35,835 nucleotides of DNA from Rhizobium sp. Q54 (GTDB lineage Bacteria > Pseudomonadota > Alphaproteobacteria > Rhizobiales > Xanthobacteraceae). The translations under genes were made by a program, and so were the position numbers. Of the stretch, positions 24,411 through 33,596 are shown piece after piece (the first letter of the stretch is position 1; the number at the start of each line of letters is the position of its first letter). The notes under the pieces were generated by a model. That model saw only the letters and a program-made list of their open reading frames with translations, ran no database searches and had not been told where the DNA came from. The stretch spans positions 1 through 35,835 of the forward strand of contig CAMDSH010000031.1 of NCBI GenBank assembly GCA_945907045.1, written 5' to 3'.

Positions 24411-25211
24411 TTACTCGCGCCGGCCCTTGAGCCAGCGTTCGAGATAGACCAGCGCCAGCGCGCGCTCGTCCTCGGTCGCCTGCTGGAAGGCGCTGTCGTA
24501 AAATTTGCTGATCCAGAGCTGATCCTGCGGCGCGTTGTCCTTGGCGAGGATCAGCCACATCAACCCGCGCGCGGCCTGCCGCGGCATGTTCTCGCCCTTG
24601 AACATCATGGCGCCCAGCATCGCCTGCGCCTGACACTGGCCCTTTTGCGCGGCGGCGTAGAGCCAGCGCGTCGCCTGCCGGTAATCCTTCGGCGTGCCGG
24701 TGCCGTCGATGTAGAGACGCGCGAGATAAAACTGCGCATCGGGATCGGCGAAATAGGACGCCGCATAAGAGAACATTTGCCGCGCGCGCACCGGATCTGG
24801 CTTCACGTCGGTCTTCGGAATGCCTTCGAGATAATAGTGCCCAAGCGCGACGAAGGCGTTGGCGACAAAGCGCGCCTGCGGCGTGCCGGGATTGTCGTCG
24901 GCATGTGCGTTGGCGATGCGGCTGAAATATTCAAAAGCGCGCAGGTCGTCCTGCGGCACGCCATCGCCCTCGGCGTACATGCGCCCGAGCTTCCACTGCG
25001 CCATCGCGTGGCCGTTCTCGGCGGCGTATTCGAGCGAGGTTACGGCTTTCGCCTTGTCGGTCTTGAGCGCCGCGGCGCCGGAGCGGAACGCTTCGTAAGT
25101 CGTGACCGCCTGTGCACTGGGCGCCTTGGTGCCGTCGAGCGCCAGCGCGGGCGCGGCCAGCAGGCCGAACCCGATCACACTCGCGGCGATGAGGCGATCA
25201 GATATCCGCAT
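24411..25211 (-). CDS. exoR: ExoR-like Sel1-repeat periplasmic protein
   Basis: A 266-residue exported protein with a signal peptide ([24 protein letters not shown]) and Sel1-type helical repeats: [53 protein letters not shown] and [21 protein letters not shown]. The overall pattern, including the gapped second repeat and the ending [15 protein letters not shown] segment, matches ExoR of Sinorhizobium, the periplasmic inhibitor of the ExoS-ChvI system that controls succinoglycan and motility. No ExoS/ChvI gene is in the window, so orthology is likely but not proven. The ATG at 25211 has GAAGG about 8 bases upstream and lies inside the ilvD end (14-base overlap). The 21 bases of open frame further upstream are rejected. 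Confidence 0.8.
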   Translation of the reverse strand: MRISDRLIAASVIGFGLLAAPALALDGTKAPSAQAVTTYEAFRSGAAALKTDKAKAVTSLEYAAENGHAMAQWKLGRMYAEGDGVPQDDLRAFEYFSRIANAHADDNPGTPQARFVANAFVALGHYYLEGIPKTDVKPDPVRARQMFSYAASYFADPDAQFYLARLYIDGTGTPKDYRQATRWLYAAAQKGQCQAQAMLGAMMFKGENMPRQAARGLMWLILAKDNAPQDQLWISKFYDSAFQQATEDERALALVYLERWLKGRRE

Positions 25212-26922
25212 AACACGCCTTCTCGAACTCACCGCCCGGATGGGTCACCGCGCCATTAAGCGCCGGCCCAACCTGCTGGGCGTATTTCCACAAATAGCCC
25301 GACCCAAATTCGCTCTCGCGCGGCTTCCAGGCCGTCTTGCGCTTGGCGAGTTCTTCGTCGGAAAGTTTTACGTTCAGCGTACCCTTGTCGGCATCGAGTT
25401 CGATGATGTCGCCGTCACGGACAAGCCCGATCGGTCCGCCGATCGCCGCTTCCGGTCCGACATGACCGACGCAGAAACCGCGCGTCGCGCCGGAGAAGCG
25501 CCCGTCGGTGATGAGCGCGACCTTGTTGCCCATGCCCTGGCCGTAAAGCGCGGCCGTGGTGGAAAGCATTTCGCGCATGCCGGGGCCGCCGCGCGGGCCT
25601 TCGTAACGGATGACGAGAACTTCGCCTTCCTTGTATTTCTTTTCCTTCACCGCCTTGAAGCAGGCCTCCTCGCCGTCGAAGCAACGCGCGGGGCCGGAAA
25701 ATTTCAACTGCTCCATGCCGGCGACCTTCACGATGGCGCCTTCGGGAGCGAGGTTCCCTTTCAAGCCGACAACGCCGCCCGTCGGCGACAGCGGCTTGTT
25801 GGCGGGACGCACCACGTCCTGATCCGGGTTCCATTTCACGCTCTTAAGGTTCTCGGCAATCGTGCGGCCGGTGACGGTCATGCACTCGCCATGCAGGAAC
25901 CCGTGATCGAGCAGCGTCTTCATCAACAGCGGCACCCCGCCAGCCTCGAACATATCCTTGGCGACATAGCGGCCGCCCGGTTTCAAATCCGCGATATAAG
26001 GTGTTCTTTTGAAGACTTCGGCGACATCGAAAAGATCGAACTTGATTCCGCATTCGTGCGCGATGGCCGGAAGATGCAGCGCAGCGTTAGTGGAACCGCC
26101 GGAGGCGGCGACCGTGGCGGCGGCATTTTCCAGCGCCTTGCGCGTGACGATGTCGCGCGGGCGCAAGTTCGAGGCAATGAGATCCATGATCTGCTCGCCC
26201 GCTGTCATGCAGAAGGCGTCGCGAATTTCGTAAGGAGCCGGTGCGCCCGCCGAATACGGCAGGGCGAGGCCGATGGCTTCCGACACCGTCGCCATCGTGT
26301 TGGCGGTGAACTGCGCGCCGCAAGCGCCGGCCGAGGGACAAGCCACCTGCTCGAGCGCATTGAGATCGGCATCCGACATGTCGCCGACCGAATGCTTGCC
26401 GACGGCTTCGAACACATCCTGCACCGTGACCGGCTTGCCCTTGAAGGTGCCGGGCAAAATCGAGCCTCCGTAAATGAAAATCGCCGGCACGTTGAGACGC
26501 ACCATCGCCATCATCATTCCGGGCAGCGACTTGTCACAACCGGCGATGCCGACCAGCGCATCGTAAGCGTGACCGCGCATCGTGAGTTCGACGCTGTCCG
26601 CGATGACTTCGCGCGAGGGGAGCGAGGACTTCATGCCGGCATGGCCCATGGCGATGCCGTCGGTGACTGTGATGGTGCAAAATTCGCGCGGCGTTCCACC
26701 GCCTGCGGCGACGCCCTTTTTCACCGCCTGTGCCTGGCGCATCAAAGCGATGTTGCAGGGCGCGGCTTCGTTCCAGCAGCTGGCCACGCCGACGAACGGC
26801 TGATGGATCTGCCCGCTGGTGAGCCCCATGGCGTAGTAATAGGAGCGGTGCGGCGCGCGCTCAGGCCCTTCCGTCACATGACGGCTTGGAAGCCTGGATT
26901 TCAAACTGGTCTTTGCGTCCAT
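25198..26922 (-). CDS. ilvD: Dihydroxy-acid dehydratase
   Basis: Third common step of valine, leucine and isoleucine synthesis: dehydration of 2,3-dihydroxy acids. The 574-residue product shows the three Fe-S-ligand cysteines in their family contexts: C56 in NEAAPCN, C129 in [11 protein letters not shown] and C201 in PSAGACG. Also present are [26 protein letters not shown] and the C-terminal [22 protein letters not shown]. The length is usual for the shorter IlvD group. It is divergent from the glycosylase gene and overlaps the ExoR-like gene start by 14 bases. A long open frame antisense to it is a codon shadow. Confidence 0.96.
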   Translation of the reverse strand: MDAKTSLKSRLPSRHVTEGPERAPHRSYYYAMGLTSGQIHQPFVGVASCWNEAAPCNIALMRQAQAVKKGVAAGGGTPREFCTITVTDGIAMGHAGMKSSLPSREVIADSVELTMRGHAYDALVGIAGCDKSLPGMMMAMVRLNVPAIFIYGGSILPGTFKGKPVTVQDVFEAVGKHSVGDMSDADLNALEQVACPSAGACGAQFTANTMATVSEAIGLALPYSAGAPAPYEIRDAFCMTAGEQIMDLIASNLRPRDIVTRKALENAAATVAASGGSTNAALHLPAIAHECGIKFDLFDVAEVFKRTPYIADLKPGGRYVAKDMFEAGGVPLLMKTLLDHGFLHGECMTVTGRTIAENLKSVKWNPDQDVVRPANKPLSPTGGVVGLKGNLAPEGAIVKVAGMEQLKFSGPARCFDGEEACFKAVKEKKYKEGEVLVIRYEGPRGGPGMREMLSTTAALYGQGMGNKVALITDGRFSGATRGFCVGHVGPEAAIGGPIGLVRDGDIIELDADKGTLNVKLSDEELAKRKTAWKPRESEFGSGYLWKYAQQVGPALNGAVTHPGGEFEKACYADI

Positions 26923-27182
26923 TGTACTCGTCAGGACCCCCGCCCCGGCCGCGCCCCATTGGCCCGGCTGCCGCCCTTAACGCCCCGCTCCGGTGCCTAT
27001 TTTCGGCGGTAAAACCGAAATTATCGCAACGGCTTGGGACAGCCTCGATTTCGTTGAAGGGTATGGCTAAATCGCGGCGCGGCGGGGATGATGCGGGGGT
27101 ATGGCTTAAATGTTCCTAAGGTGTTGCCGCCGGGACACAGGCATTCAAGCCGCCGATACGCGTTATCCCAAGGCTTACGCCA
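26923..27182. other. Divergent intergenic region ilvD / 3-methyladenine glycosylase gene
   Basis: These 260 bases should hold both promoters. Two patterns are visible: the inverted repeat TTTCGG-N8-CCGAAA (27001-27020), and a near-identical direct repeat GGGTATGGCTAAAT (27059-27072) / GGGTATGGCTTAAAT (27097-27111). No gene and no leucine/isoleucine/valine-rich leader peptide was seen upstream of ilvD. Confidence 0.5.
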
Positions 27183-27767
27183 TTGCCTAAAGCTTTCAAG
27201 ATCGGCCGGCATTTCTTCGACCGCAGTGTCCACAAGGTGGCCCCCGAACTGATCGGCGCGACGCTGCTGGTCAATGGCACTGGCGGGGTCATCGTCGAGG
27301 TAGAGGCCTATCACCACACCGACCCGGCGGCGCATTCCTATCGCGGCCCGACGCCGCGCAATGTGGTGATGTTCGGCCCGCCCGGCTTTGCCTACGTCTA
27401 CCGCTCCTATGGCATCCACTGGTGCCTCAACTTCGTCTGCGAGGAGGAAGGCAGCGCCAGCGCCGTGCTCATTCGCGCGATTGAGCCAACCGAAGGGCTC
27501 GGCTCCATGCGGCGGCGCCGCGGCATGAAAGACGAGCGGCAGCTGTGCTCGGGACCGGGCAAGTTGTGTCAGGCGATGGGCGTCACGATCGCGCACAACG
27601 GGCTGGCGCTGGATCGCGCGCCGTTTGAATTATTCGCGCGCGCGAAGAAGCCCGGCGTCGTCGTCGGCACGCGCATCGGCATCACGAAAGCCGTCGATGC
27701 GCCGTGGCGCTATGGGCTGAAAGGTTCGCGGTATCTCAGCAAGCCGTTTCCGCTCAGTACGAAATAA
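27183..27767 (+). CDS. 3-methyladenine DNA glycosylase (AAG/MPG family)
   Basis: Removes alkylated purines from DNA. The 194-residue product shows the family core: [11 protein letters not shown], the catalytic Glu region [40 protein letters not shown] and [13 protein letters not shown]. The start appears to be TTG at 27183, with AAGG 10 bases upstream; no in-frame ATG lies near. Its 3' end overlaps the end of the convergent beta-propeller gene by 14 bases. Confidence 0.93.
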   Translation: MPKAFKIGRHFFDRSVHKVAPELIGATLLVNGTGGVIVEVEAYHHTDPAAHSYRGPTPRNVVMFGPPGFAYVYRSYGIHWCLNFVCEEEGSASAVLIRAIEPTEGLGSMRRRRGMKDERQLCSGPGKLCQAMGVTIAHNGLALDRAPFELFARAKKPGVVVGTRIGITKAVDAPWRYGLKGSRYLSKPFPLSTK

Positions 27768-28707
27768 TAAACTCGCAGCCCGCTGCGGTGGAAAATTGCC
27801 GCGTGATGCGGCCACTGGAAAGCTCAAACTCCAATGTGACGGCGGCGTCGTGGCAGCACAGGTACGCGTGCTTGCCGCCGGCGGCGAATCCGAAGCCCAT
27901 CGGCGCTTTCGGCGTCGCGAAGCCGCCGGTCTGCTTGAGCGTGTCCGCCTCATAGATCGCGGCGAAATTATCGACGTGCGAGGACGCGCAGACATAGCGC
28001 CCGTCCGGCGACACGCGCACGCGGCGGAGCTGGTTCGCCTCCCCCGGCGCGCCGTCGATGGCGAGCGTCTGGCGGTGTTTGTGCGTGCGCGCGTCAATCA
28101 CGTGCACGACGCCCTTCATGTGCGCGCAGACGAACAGCGTCTCGCCGTCGGGGCTGACCGCAACGCCTTCTGCGCCATACGGGATTGGGATTTTCTCGAC
28201 CGCCATGCGTTTGGCGGCGTCAATCACCGCCACGGTTTCCCTGGTTTTGAAAGATGCGAACACTTTGCCGGTTGCGTGGCTGACCGCGATCCAGTGCGGC
28301 GAGCCGCCGACATCGACGCGCTGCACCTTGCCGCCGTCAGGATCGATTGCCAAAATCGCATTGCCGAGTTCGGCGGTGGACCACAACGTGCCGCGCGCAT
28401 CCATCATCACCGAGTGCGGCGCGAGGTTTTCGCCGGCATCGATGTTGCGCTCCAGCGATTTAGACGCCAGATCGATGACCGCGATGCGGCGGTCGGGGTT
28501 GGAGTTCTTCCCGAAAATCCCGCCGCCGTAAATCGACGCGTAAATTTTGGCTCCGTCCGCCGAGCGGATCATCTCGTGCGTCGATCCCGGCATGTCGATT
28601 TCGCCGGTTGCCGCGAAAGACGCAGCGTCGAAGAACTGCACCTTGTTGGCGCTCTTCGCCGTCAGGATGAGATTTGACCCGCCGGGCCGGTTGTTGGGAT
28701 CGGACAT
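27754..28707 (-). CDS. YncE/YVTN-type beta-propeller protein
   Basis: A 317-residue protein made of repeated propeller blades with the motif V(S)PDG followed by beta strands: [50 protein letters not shown] and [21 protein letters not shown]. No signal peptide or membrane helix is apparent, so it is predicted cytosolic. Start ATG 28707 overlaps the valS stop as TGATG, so its translation should be coupled to valS; a GTG one codon earlier is possible. Lactonase, SMP-30-like or scaffold roles are all open; the substrate or partner is unknown. The C-terminal end overlaps the convergent glycosylase gene by 14 bases. Confidence 0.82.
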   Translation of the reverse strand: MSDPNNRPGGSNLILTAKSANKVQFFDAASFAATGEIDMPGSTHEMIRSADGAKIYASIYGGGIFGKNSNPDRRIAVIDLASKSLERNIDAGENLAPHSVMMDARGTLWSTAELGNAILAIDPDGGKVQRVDVGGSPHWIAVSHATGKVFASFKTRETVAVIDAAKRMAVEKIPIPYGAEGVAVSPDGETLFVCAHMKGVVHVIDARTHKHRQTLAIDGAPGEANQLRRVRVSPDGRYVCASSHVDNFAAIYEADTLKQTGGFATPKAPMGFGFAAGGKHAYLCCHDAAVTLEFELSSGRITRQFSTAAGCEFIISY

Positions 28708-31421
28708 CACGCCGCGCCCTTGAGCCGCTCCAGCGCTTCGAGAATTTTCGCGCGTCGCTCCGAAGCCTCCTCGCGTTTTTCTTTCTCGCCTTCAAGAATT
28801 TCTTCCGGCGCATTGGCGACGAATTTCTCGTTGGCGAGCTTGTCATCGACGCGCTTGATGTCGGAATCGGCCTTGACGAGTTCCTTCTCCAGCCGCGCGC
28901 GCTCGGCGGCCAGATCGACGACGCCCTTGAGCGGCATGGCGACAATCTCGCCGCGCACCAGCAACTGCAGCGAGCCTTGCGGCGGCTTGGCGGCGAATGA
29001 AATATCCGCGACGCGCGCCAGCCGCTGGATGAATTCCGACCAGCGCTCCGCCCTCGCCTTCGATTCCGCCGACACGCCCGCCAGCACCAGAGGAATGTTC
29101 GTTGTGATGTTCATCTCCGCGCGCACCGAGCGCAGCGCGTTGATCAGATCGATCACCCAGCCGATTTCGGCTTCGGCCTTGTCGTCCTGCAATCCATCGA
29201 GCGCGGGCCAATCAGAGAGCGCGAGTAGTTGCGCGCGCTTGGCAGTGACGCCCCACAATTCCTCGGTGACGAACGGCATGAAGGGGTGGAGGATTTTCAG
29301 AATTTCGTCGCGCGCCCAGGCCACCATCGCCTGCGTTTCGGTTTTCGCCGCGCCATCGGGACCCATGAGCACGGGCTTCGCCAGTTCGAGATACCAGTCG
29401 CAATAGATGTTCCAGACGAAGCGATAGGCAGCGCCCGCCGCGTCATTGAATTTATAAGCCTCAATGGCCTCGGTGATTTCGCGCGCGGCTTTCGCGGTTT
29501 CATGCGCGATCCAGCGGTTGAGGGTTTCCTTCGCCGATTTGGGGTTGAACCCCGCAACGCTGGCGCAGGAATTCATCTCGGCAAAGCGCACGGCGTTCCA
29601 GAGTTTGGTCGCAAAATTTCGGTAGCCTTCGACGCGTTGCGTCGAGAGCTTGATGTCGCGGCCTTGCGCCGCCATCGCCGCCAGCGTGAAGCGCAGCGCA
29701 TCCGCGCCGTAATCGTCGATCAGCGCCAACGGATCGATGACATTGCCCTTCGACTTCGACATCTTCGCGCCGGAGGCGTCGCGCACCAACGCGTGGATGT
29801 AGACATCATGAAAAGGAATTTCTTTCATGAAGTGCAGGCCCATCATCATCATGCGCGCGACCCAGAAGAAGATGATGTCGAAGCCGGTGACCAGCACGCT
29901 GGTCGGATAGAAGCGCTTGAGTTCGCTCGTTTCGTCCGGCCAGCCCAGCGTCGAGAACGGCCACAGCGCGGATGAGAACCATGTGTCGAGCACATCCTCG
30001 TCGCGCGTGAGCGTGGTTGCCTTGCCGTAGTGATTCTGCGCGGCGGCGGAAGCTTCGGCCTCATCGAGCGCGACAAACACTTTTTCGTCCGGCCCATACC
30101 ACGCTGGGATTTGATGACCCCACCACAATTGCCTCGAGATGCACCACGGCTGGATGTTTTCCATCCAGTCGAAATAAGTCTTCTCCCAATTCTTCGGCAC
30201 GAATTTCGTCTTGCCGGAGCGCACAGCCGCAAGTGCCGGCTCGGCCATCTTTTTCGCGTTCACGTACCACTGGTCGGTGAGATAGGGCTCGATGACGACG
30301 TTCGAGCGGTCGCCGTGCGGGACCATGTGCTTGTGCGGCTCGATCTTCTCGACCAAGCCCTTTGCTTCCAGACGCTCAACGACTTTCTTGCGCGCAGCGA
30401 AGCGGTCGAGTTTGTCGAGCGCGAGCGTCTCGTCGAGATCGGCTGACTTCGCGACGTCCGCGATGAAATCCGCATTGCCGGCGAGCGTGAGCTTTCCCTC
30501 GATACTCAAAATATTGATCTGCGGCAGCTTGTGCCGCTTGCCGACCTCGAAATCGTTGAAGTCGTGCGCCGGGGTGATCTTCACCGCGCCCGAACCTTTT
30601 TCAGGATCGGAATAGTCGTCGGCGACAATCGGAATCTTTCGTCCCACCAAAGGCAAGATGACGTTTTTACCGACTAGTTTCTTGTATCGCTCGTCGTCGG
30701 GATGCACCGCCACCGCGGTGTCGCCCAGCATCGTTTCCGGCCGCGTCGTGGCGACGACAATGAATGTCGAAGGGTCTTCGGCGTTGAAGGTCTTACCCTC
30801 AAGCGGATAGCGCAGATGCCACAGGTGCCCCTTGATCTCGACCTGCTGCACTTCCAGATCGGAAATCGCCGTGAGCAGTTTCGGGTCCCAATTGACCAGC
30901 CGCTTGTCTTTGTAAATCAGTCCCGCCTTGTGCAGATCGACGAAGACTTTCAGCACGGCCTTCGACAAGCCAGGGTCCATCGTGAAGCGCTCGCGCGACC
31001 AATCACAAGAAGCACCAAGTCGCTTGAGCTGATTGACGATGGTGCCGCCCGACTCCGTCTTCCATTCCCACACGCGCTTGAGAAAAGCCTCGCGCCCCAT
31101 CTCGCGGCGTCCCGGCTGCTGGCGCTCCATCAGCTGCCGCTCGACCACCATCTGCGTCGCGATGCCGGCGTGATCGGTGCCGGGCTGCCACAGCACATCC
31201 TTGCCGCGCATGCGCTCGAAGCGGCAGAGCAGGTCCTGCAGCGTGTTGTTGAGCGCATGGCCCATATGCAATGAGCCGGTGACGTTCGGCGGCGGAATGA
31301 CGATACAGTACGGCTGCGCCTTGGCCCGCTCCGGCCGTCCGGCGCGGAAAGCGCCCGCGCTCTCCCACGCTTCGTAAATGCGCCGCTCGACTTCGGACGG
31401 CTGATAAGTCTTCTCGATCAT
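28707..31421 (-). CDS. valS: Valyl-tRNA synthetase
   Basis: Class I synthetase with editing, charging tRNA-Val. The 904-residue product (from the ATG at 31421) shows HMGH (52-55) in PNVTGSLHMGHAL, the editing-domain motif ATTRPETMLGDTAVAVHPDD, KMSKSKGN, an anticodon-binding region, and a C-terminal coiled coil from about residue 840. The ATG is favoured over a GTG two codons earlier because GAAG lies about 5 bases before it. The start is only 21 bases from the divergent MFS gene start, leaving no separate promoter space. popZ lies further upstream on the same strand, as in many alphaproteobacteria, but is separated by the MFS gene. Confidence 0.97.
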   Translation of the reverse strand: MIEKTYQPSEVERRIYEAWESAGAFRAGRPERAKAQPYCIVIPPPNVTGSLHMGHALNNTLQDLLCRFERMRGKDVLWQPGTDHAGIATQMVVERQLMERQQPGRREMGREAFLKRVWEWKTESGGTIVNQLKRLGASCDWSRERFTMDPGLSKAVLKVFVDLHKAGLIYKDKRLVNWDPKLLTAISDLEVQQVEIKGHLWHLRYPLEGKTFNAEDPSTFIVVATTRPETMLGDTAVAVHPDDERYKKLVGKNVILPLVGRKIPIVADDYSDPEKGSGAVKITPAHDFNDFEVGKRHKLPQINILSIEGKLTLAGNADFIADVAKSADLDETLALDKLDRFAARKKVVERLEAKGLVEKIEPHKHMVPHGDRSNVVIEPYLTDQWYVNAKKMAEPALAAVRSGKTKFVPKNWEKTYFDWMENIQPWCISRQLWWGHQIPAWYGPDEKVFVALDEAEASAAAQNHYGKATTLTRDEDVLDTWFSSALWPFSTLGWPDETSELKRFYPTSVLVTGFDIIFFWVARMMMMGLHFMKEIPFHDVYIHALVRDASGAKMSKSKGNVIDPLALIDDYGADALRFTLAAMAAQGRDIKLSTQRVEGYRNFATKLWNAVRFAEMNSCASVAGFNPKSAKETLNRWIAHETAKAAREITEAIEAYKFNDAAGAAYRFVWNIYCDWYLELAKPVLMGPDGAAKTETQAMVAWARDEILKILHPFMPFVTEELWGVTAKRAQLLALSDWPALDGLQDDKAEAEIGWVIDLINALRSVRAEMNITTNIPLVLAGVSAESKARAERWSEFIQRLARVADISFAAKPPQGSLQLLVRGEIVAMPLKGVVDLAAERARLEKELVKADSDIKRVDDKLANEKFVANAPEEILEGEKEKREEASERRAKILEALERLKGAA

Positions 31422-31442
31422 CGTCACTTCGCTTGATTCAAG

Positions 31443-32696
31443 ATGCGCGGTAGAAAGCCCCGCAGACCTGCCGGAGTCAACGTGTCATCGCCAGCCCCCG
31501 ATAGCGGCAGCGCCGCGACCCGCGCCATCGTGTTTTTGGCGATCGCTGCCTTCGCCAGCCAGTCGATGGTGCGGGTGACGGATTCGCTCCTTCCCCAAAT
31601 CGCCGCCGACATGGGCGTCACCGTCGGCGCGGCGGCCATCGTGGTGACGGCCTATGCGCTGGCCCACGGCTCGGTGCAACTGGTGATCGGCCCGGTCGGT
31701 GACCGTTTCGGCAAATACTCATGCGTAACGATTGCCGCGGGCATAGCCACCGTGCTTGTCGCGCTCTGCGGTCTTGCCGGCTCGCTCTCCACGCTGGTTG
31801 CAGCACGACTCGCCTGCGGCCTCGCGGCAGGCTGGATCATCCCGCTCGGCATGGCATTTCTGGGCGACGTAATCCCTTATAAGCGCCGCCAGCAGGTGCT
31901 CGGACGGTTTCTCTCGGGACAAATTCTCGGACAGCTTTTCGGCCAGGCGGCGGGCGGCATTCTCGGCGATCTGTTCGGCTGGCGGCGCGTGTTCTTCCTG
32001 CTCGCGGGACTTTTCGCCATCGCCACCGCCGCGCTGATCGTCCAGTTGATCCGCAATCCAATCACCCACGCCGCTCACGCCAGCGCGACGCGCTCGCAGG
32101 GTTTCATCGCCGATTATTCCGCCGTGCTGAGTACGCGCTGGGCGCGCATCGTGATCCTCGCCGCGTTTCTTGAAAGCGGGCTGATGTTCGGCGCCTTCGC
32201 CTTCGTCGGCGCGGATCTGCATCTGCGCTTCGGACTGAACTTCACGCTGATCGGACTGTTCGTCGGCACCTTCGCCATCGGCGGACTGATCTACAGCCTC
32301 TCGGTCACTTATCTGATTGGCCGCCTGAGCCAGATCGGCCTCACCACCGCCGGCGGCATCGTGCTGGCGCTCGCTTACACCGCGCTGGCGGTCGAGCCCT
32401 ATTGGTGGCTCACGCCGCTCGCCGTCACCGGCATCGGTTTCGGCTTCTACATGCTGCACAACACGTTGCAGACCAACGCGACGCAGATGACGCCGGAAGC
32501 GCGCGGCACGGCCGTCGCGATCTTTTCAGCGGCGCTTTATCTGGGGCAAACCGCGGGCGTTGCCGCGGCGGCATTCGTGTTCGACCGCTATAGCGGCGTG
32601 CCGGTATTTCTGGCCGCCGGGCTTCTACTGCTGGTATTGGCGCTGTGGTTCGCGCGGCGGCTCAAAGCGCACCGGAGCGAGAGCGGGGTTAGTTAG
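31443..32696 (+). CDS. MFS transporter
   Basis: A 417-residue major facilitator with about 12 hydrophobic helices. The loop 2-3 motif GPVGDRFGKY (a form of GxxxDRxGRR) and the second-half pattern are present; the closest resemblance is to drug/sugar-type exporters (DHA12/SET-like), but the substrate is unknown. The ATG at 31443 lies 21 bases from the divergent valS ATG. A GTG at 31482 has GGAG 5 bases upstream and may be the true start, giving 404 residues. The 3' end overlaps the convergent popZ stop by 3 bases. It lies between valS and popZ, which are neighbours in many relatives. Confidence 0.88.
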   Translation: MRGRKPRRPAGVNVSSPAPDSGSAATRAIVFLAIAAFASQSMVRVTDSLLPQIAADMGVTVGAAAIVVTAYALAHGSVQLVIGPVGDRFGKYSCVTIAAGIATVLVALCGLAGSLSTLVAARLACGLAAGWIIPLGMAFLGDVIPYKRRQQVLGRFLSGQILGQLFGQAAGGILGDLFGWRRVFFLLAGLFAIATAALIVQLIRNPITHAAHASATRSQGFIADYSAVLSTRWARIVILAAFLESGLMFGAFAFVGADLHLRFGLNFTLIGLFVGTFAIGGLIYSLSVTYLIGRLSQIGLTTAGGIVLALAYTALAVEPYWWLTPLAVTGIGFGFYMLHNTLQTNATQMTPEARGTAVAIFSAALYLGQTAGVAAAAFVFDRYSGVPVFLAAGLLLLVLALWFARRLKAHRSESGVS

Positions 32697-33391
32697 CCGC
32701 GGCGCGCGACGCGCTCGATCTCGGCGCGCACGATGCGATCCACCATGCCCGGCAGATTGTCATCGAGCCACGCCTTGAGCATCGGGCGCAGCATTTCCTT
32801 CACCAGATCCTCAAGCGTGCGCGCGTTCTGCACCAGCACGGTATGCGCCAGCGAGTTGAACGCGCTGTCGACCGCCGCGCTCGCCGAGTTCGACAGCAAG
32901 CCGCGGTCGGGCCCGTGCGCGAATTGCCGGCGCGCTTCATCGATGGTGCCGCGCATCGCAGGCTCGACCGGAGCATCCGCCGGCTTGTCGCTGAAGATCA
33001 CATCGGACTGTCCGTCGATGGTGCGAAAGCTCGGCGCACTGGGCAGCGGCGTAGGCGCTGTCATGGCTTCGGTCAGATCGAGTATGTCGGATGCATCGTT
33101 CTTCGGCGCGCCTCTGCCTGGCGGGGAATCGAGATCGGCGAGCATCGCGTCGACGTCGTTCTGATTCATCACGGCTGGGCGCGGAGCGGGCGCAGGCGCT
33201 TTCGGCAACGGCGCGGGAATCGGCGGGCGAGCCGGCGGCGGCGCAGGACGCGCCGGAACTGCCGCGGCGGGAGCCGCCTTCGGCTCCGGCGGCTTAGCCG
33301 GTTTGGCGGCATCGTCGTCGGCAATGATCCGGCGAATGGAGGCGAGAATTTCCTCCATCGAGGGCTCTTGTGTCTTCGCCGCTTGCGTCAT
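32693..33391 (-). CDS. popZ: Polar organizing protein PopZ
   Basis: Self-assembling scaffold that anchors the chromosome centromere and signalling proteins at the cell pole in alphaproteobacteria. The 232-residue product shows the conserved N-terminal helix EPSMEEILASIRRIIADDD (9-27), a Pro/Ala-rich disordered segment (about 30-75), and the conserved C-terminal oligomerisation helices TLEDLVKEMLRPMLKAWLDD to the end (192-232). The PED-type acidic segment of Caulobacter is replaced here by a Pro/Ala/Lys-rich linker. The location near valS is conserved. The stop overlaps the MFS stop by 3 bases. Confidence 0.93.
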   Translation of the reverse strand: MTQAAKTQEPSMEEILASIRRIIADDDAAKPAKPPEPKAAPAAAVPARPAPPPARPPIPAPLPKAPAPAPRPAVMNQNDVDAMLADLDSPPGRGAPKNDASDILDLTEAMTAPTPLPSAPSFRTIDGQSDVIFSDKPADAPVEPAMRGTIDEARRQFAHGPDRGLLSNSASAAVDSAFNSLAHTVLVQNARTLEDLVKEMLRPMLKAWLDDNLPGMVDRIVRAEIERVARRG

Positions 33392-33596
33392 CGCCGCATC
33401 CCTGTCATCGCGCCGCGGACGGCATGGCCGAGACGGCCACTGCGAATCATCGAATCACGCTCGTTTGGGCACTTTATACGCCAGCGCGATACTAGTGTGG
33501 CAGGGCGAAGGTAACGCCGGGTTAAGGCCTGTGGACACTTAAGGCCCCCTCGCCGGCTTGTCGCACTGCAAAATTATGACAGGGGATTTCCGGCGT
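33392..33596. other. Intergenic region between popZ and the TolC-type gene
   Basis: These 205 bases should contain the popZ promoter on the minus strand and the end of the TolC-type transcript. TTAAGGCC occurs twice (33522-33529 and 33539-33546). No clear terminator with a T-run was seen. Confidence 0.45.

Noticed and set aside
25102..27012. 636-codon plus-strand open frame covering ilvD
   Set aside because: It is antisense to a clear IlvD, has an Arg/His-rich composition with no family pattern, and arises from GC-rich codon structure.
33522..33542. Possible CtrA site upstream of popZ (TTAA...TTAA)
   Set aside because: The half-sites are 13 bases apart rather than 7, so it does not match the CtrA consensus.
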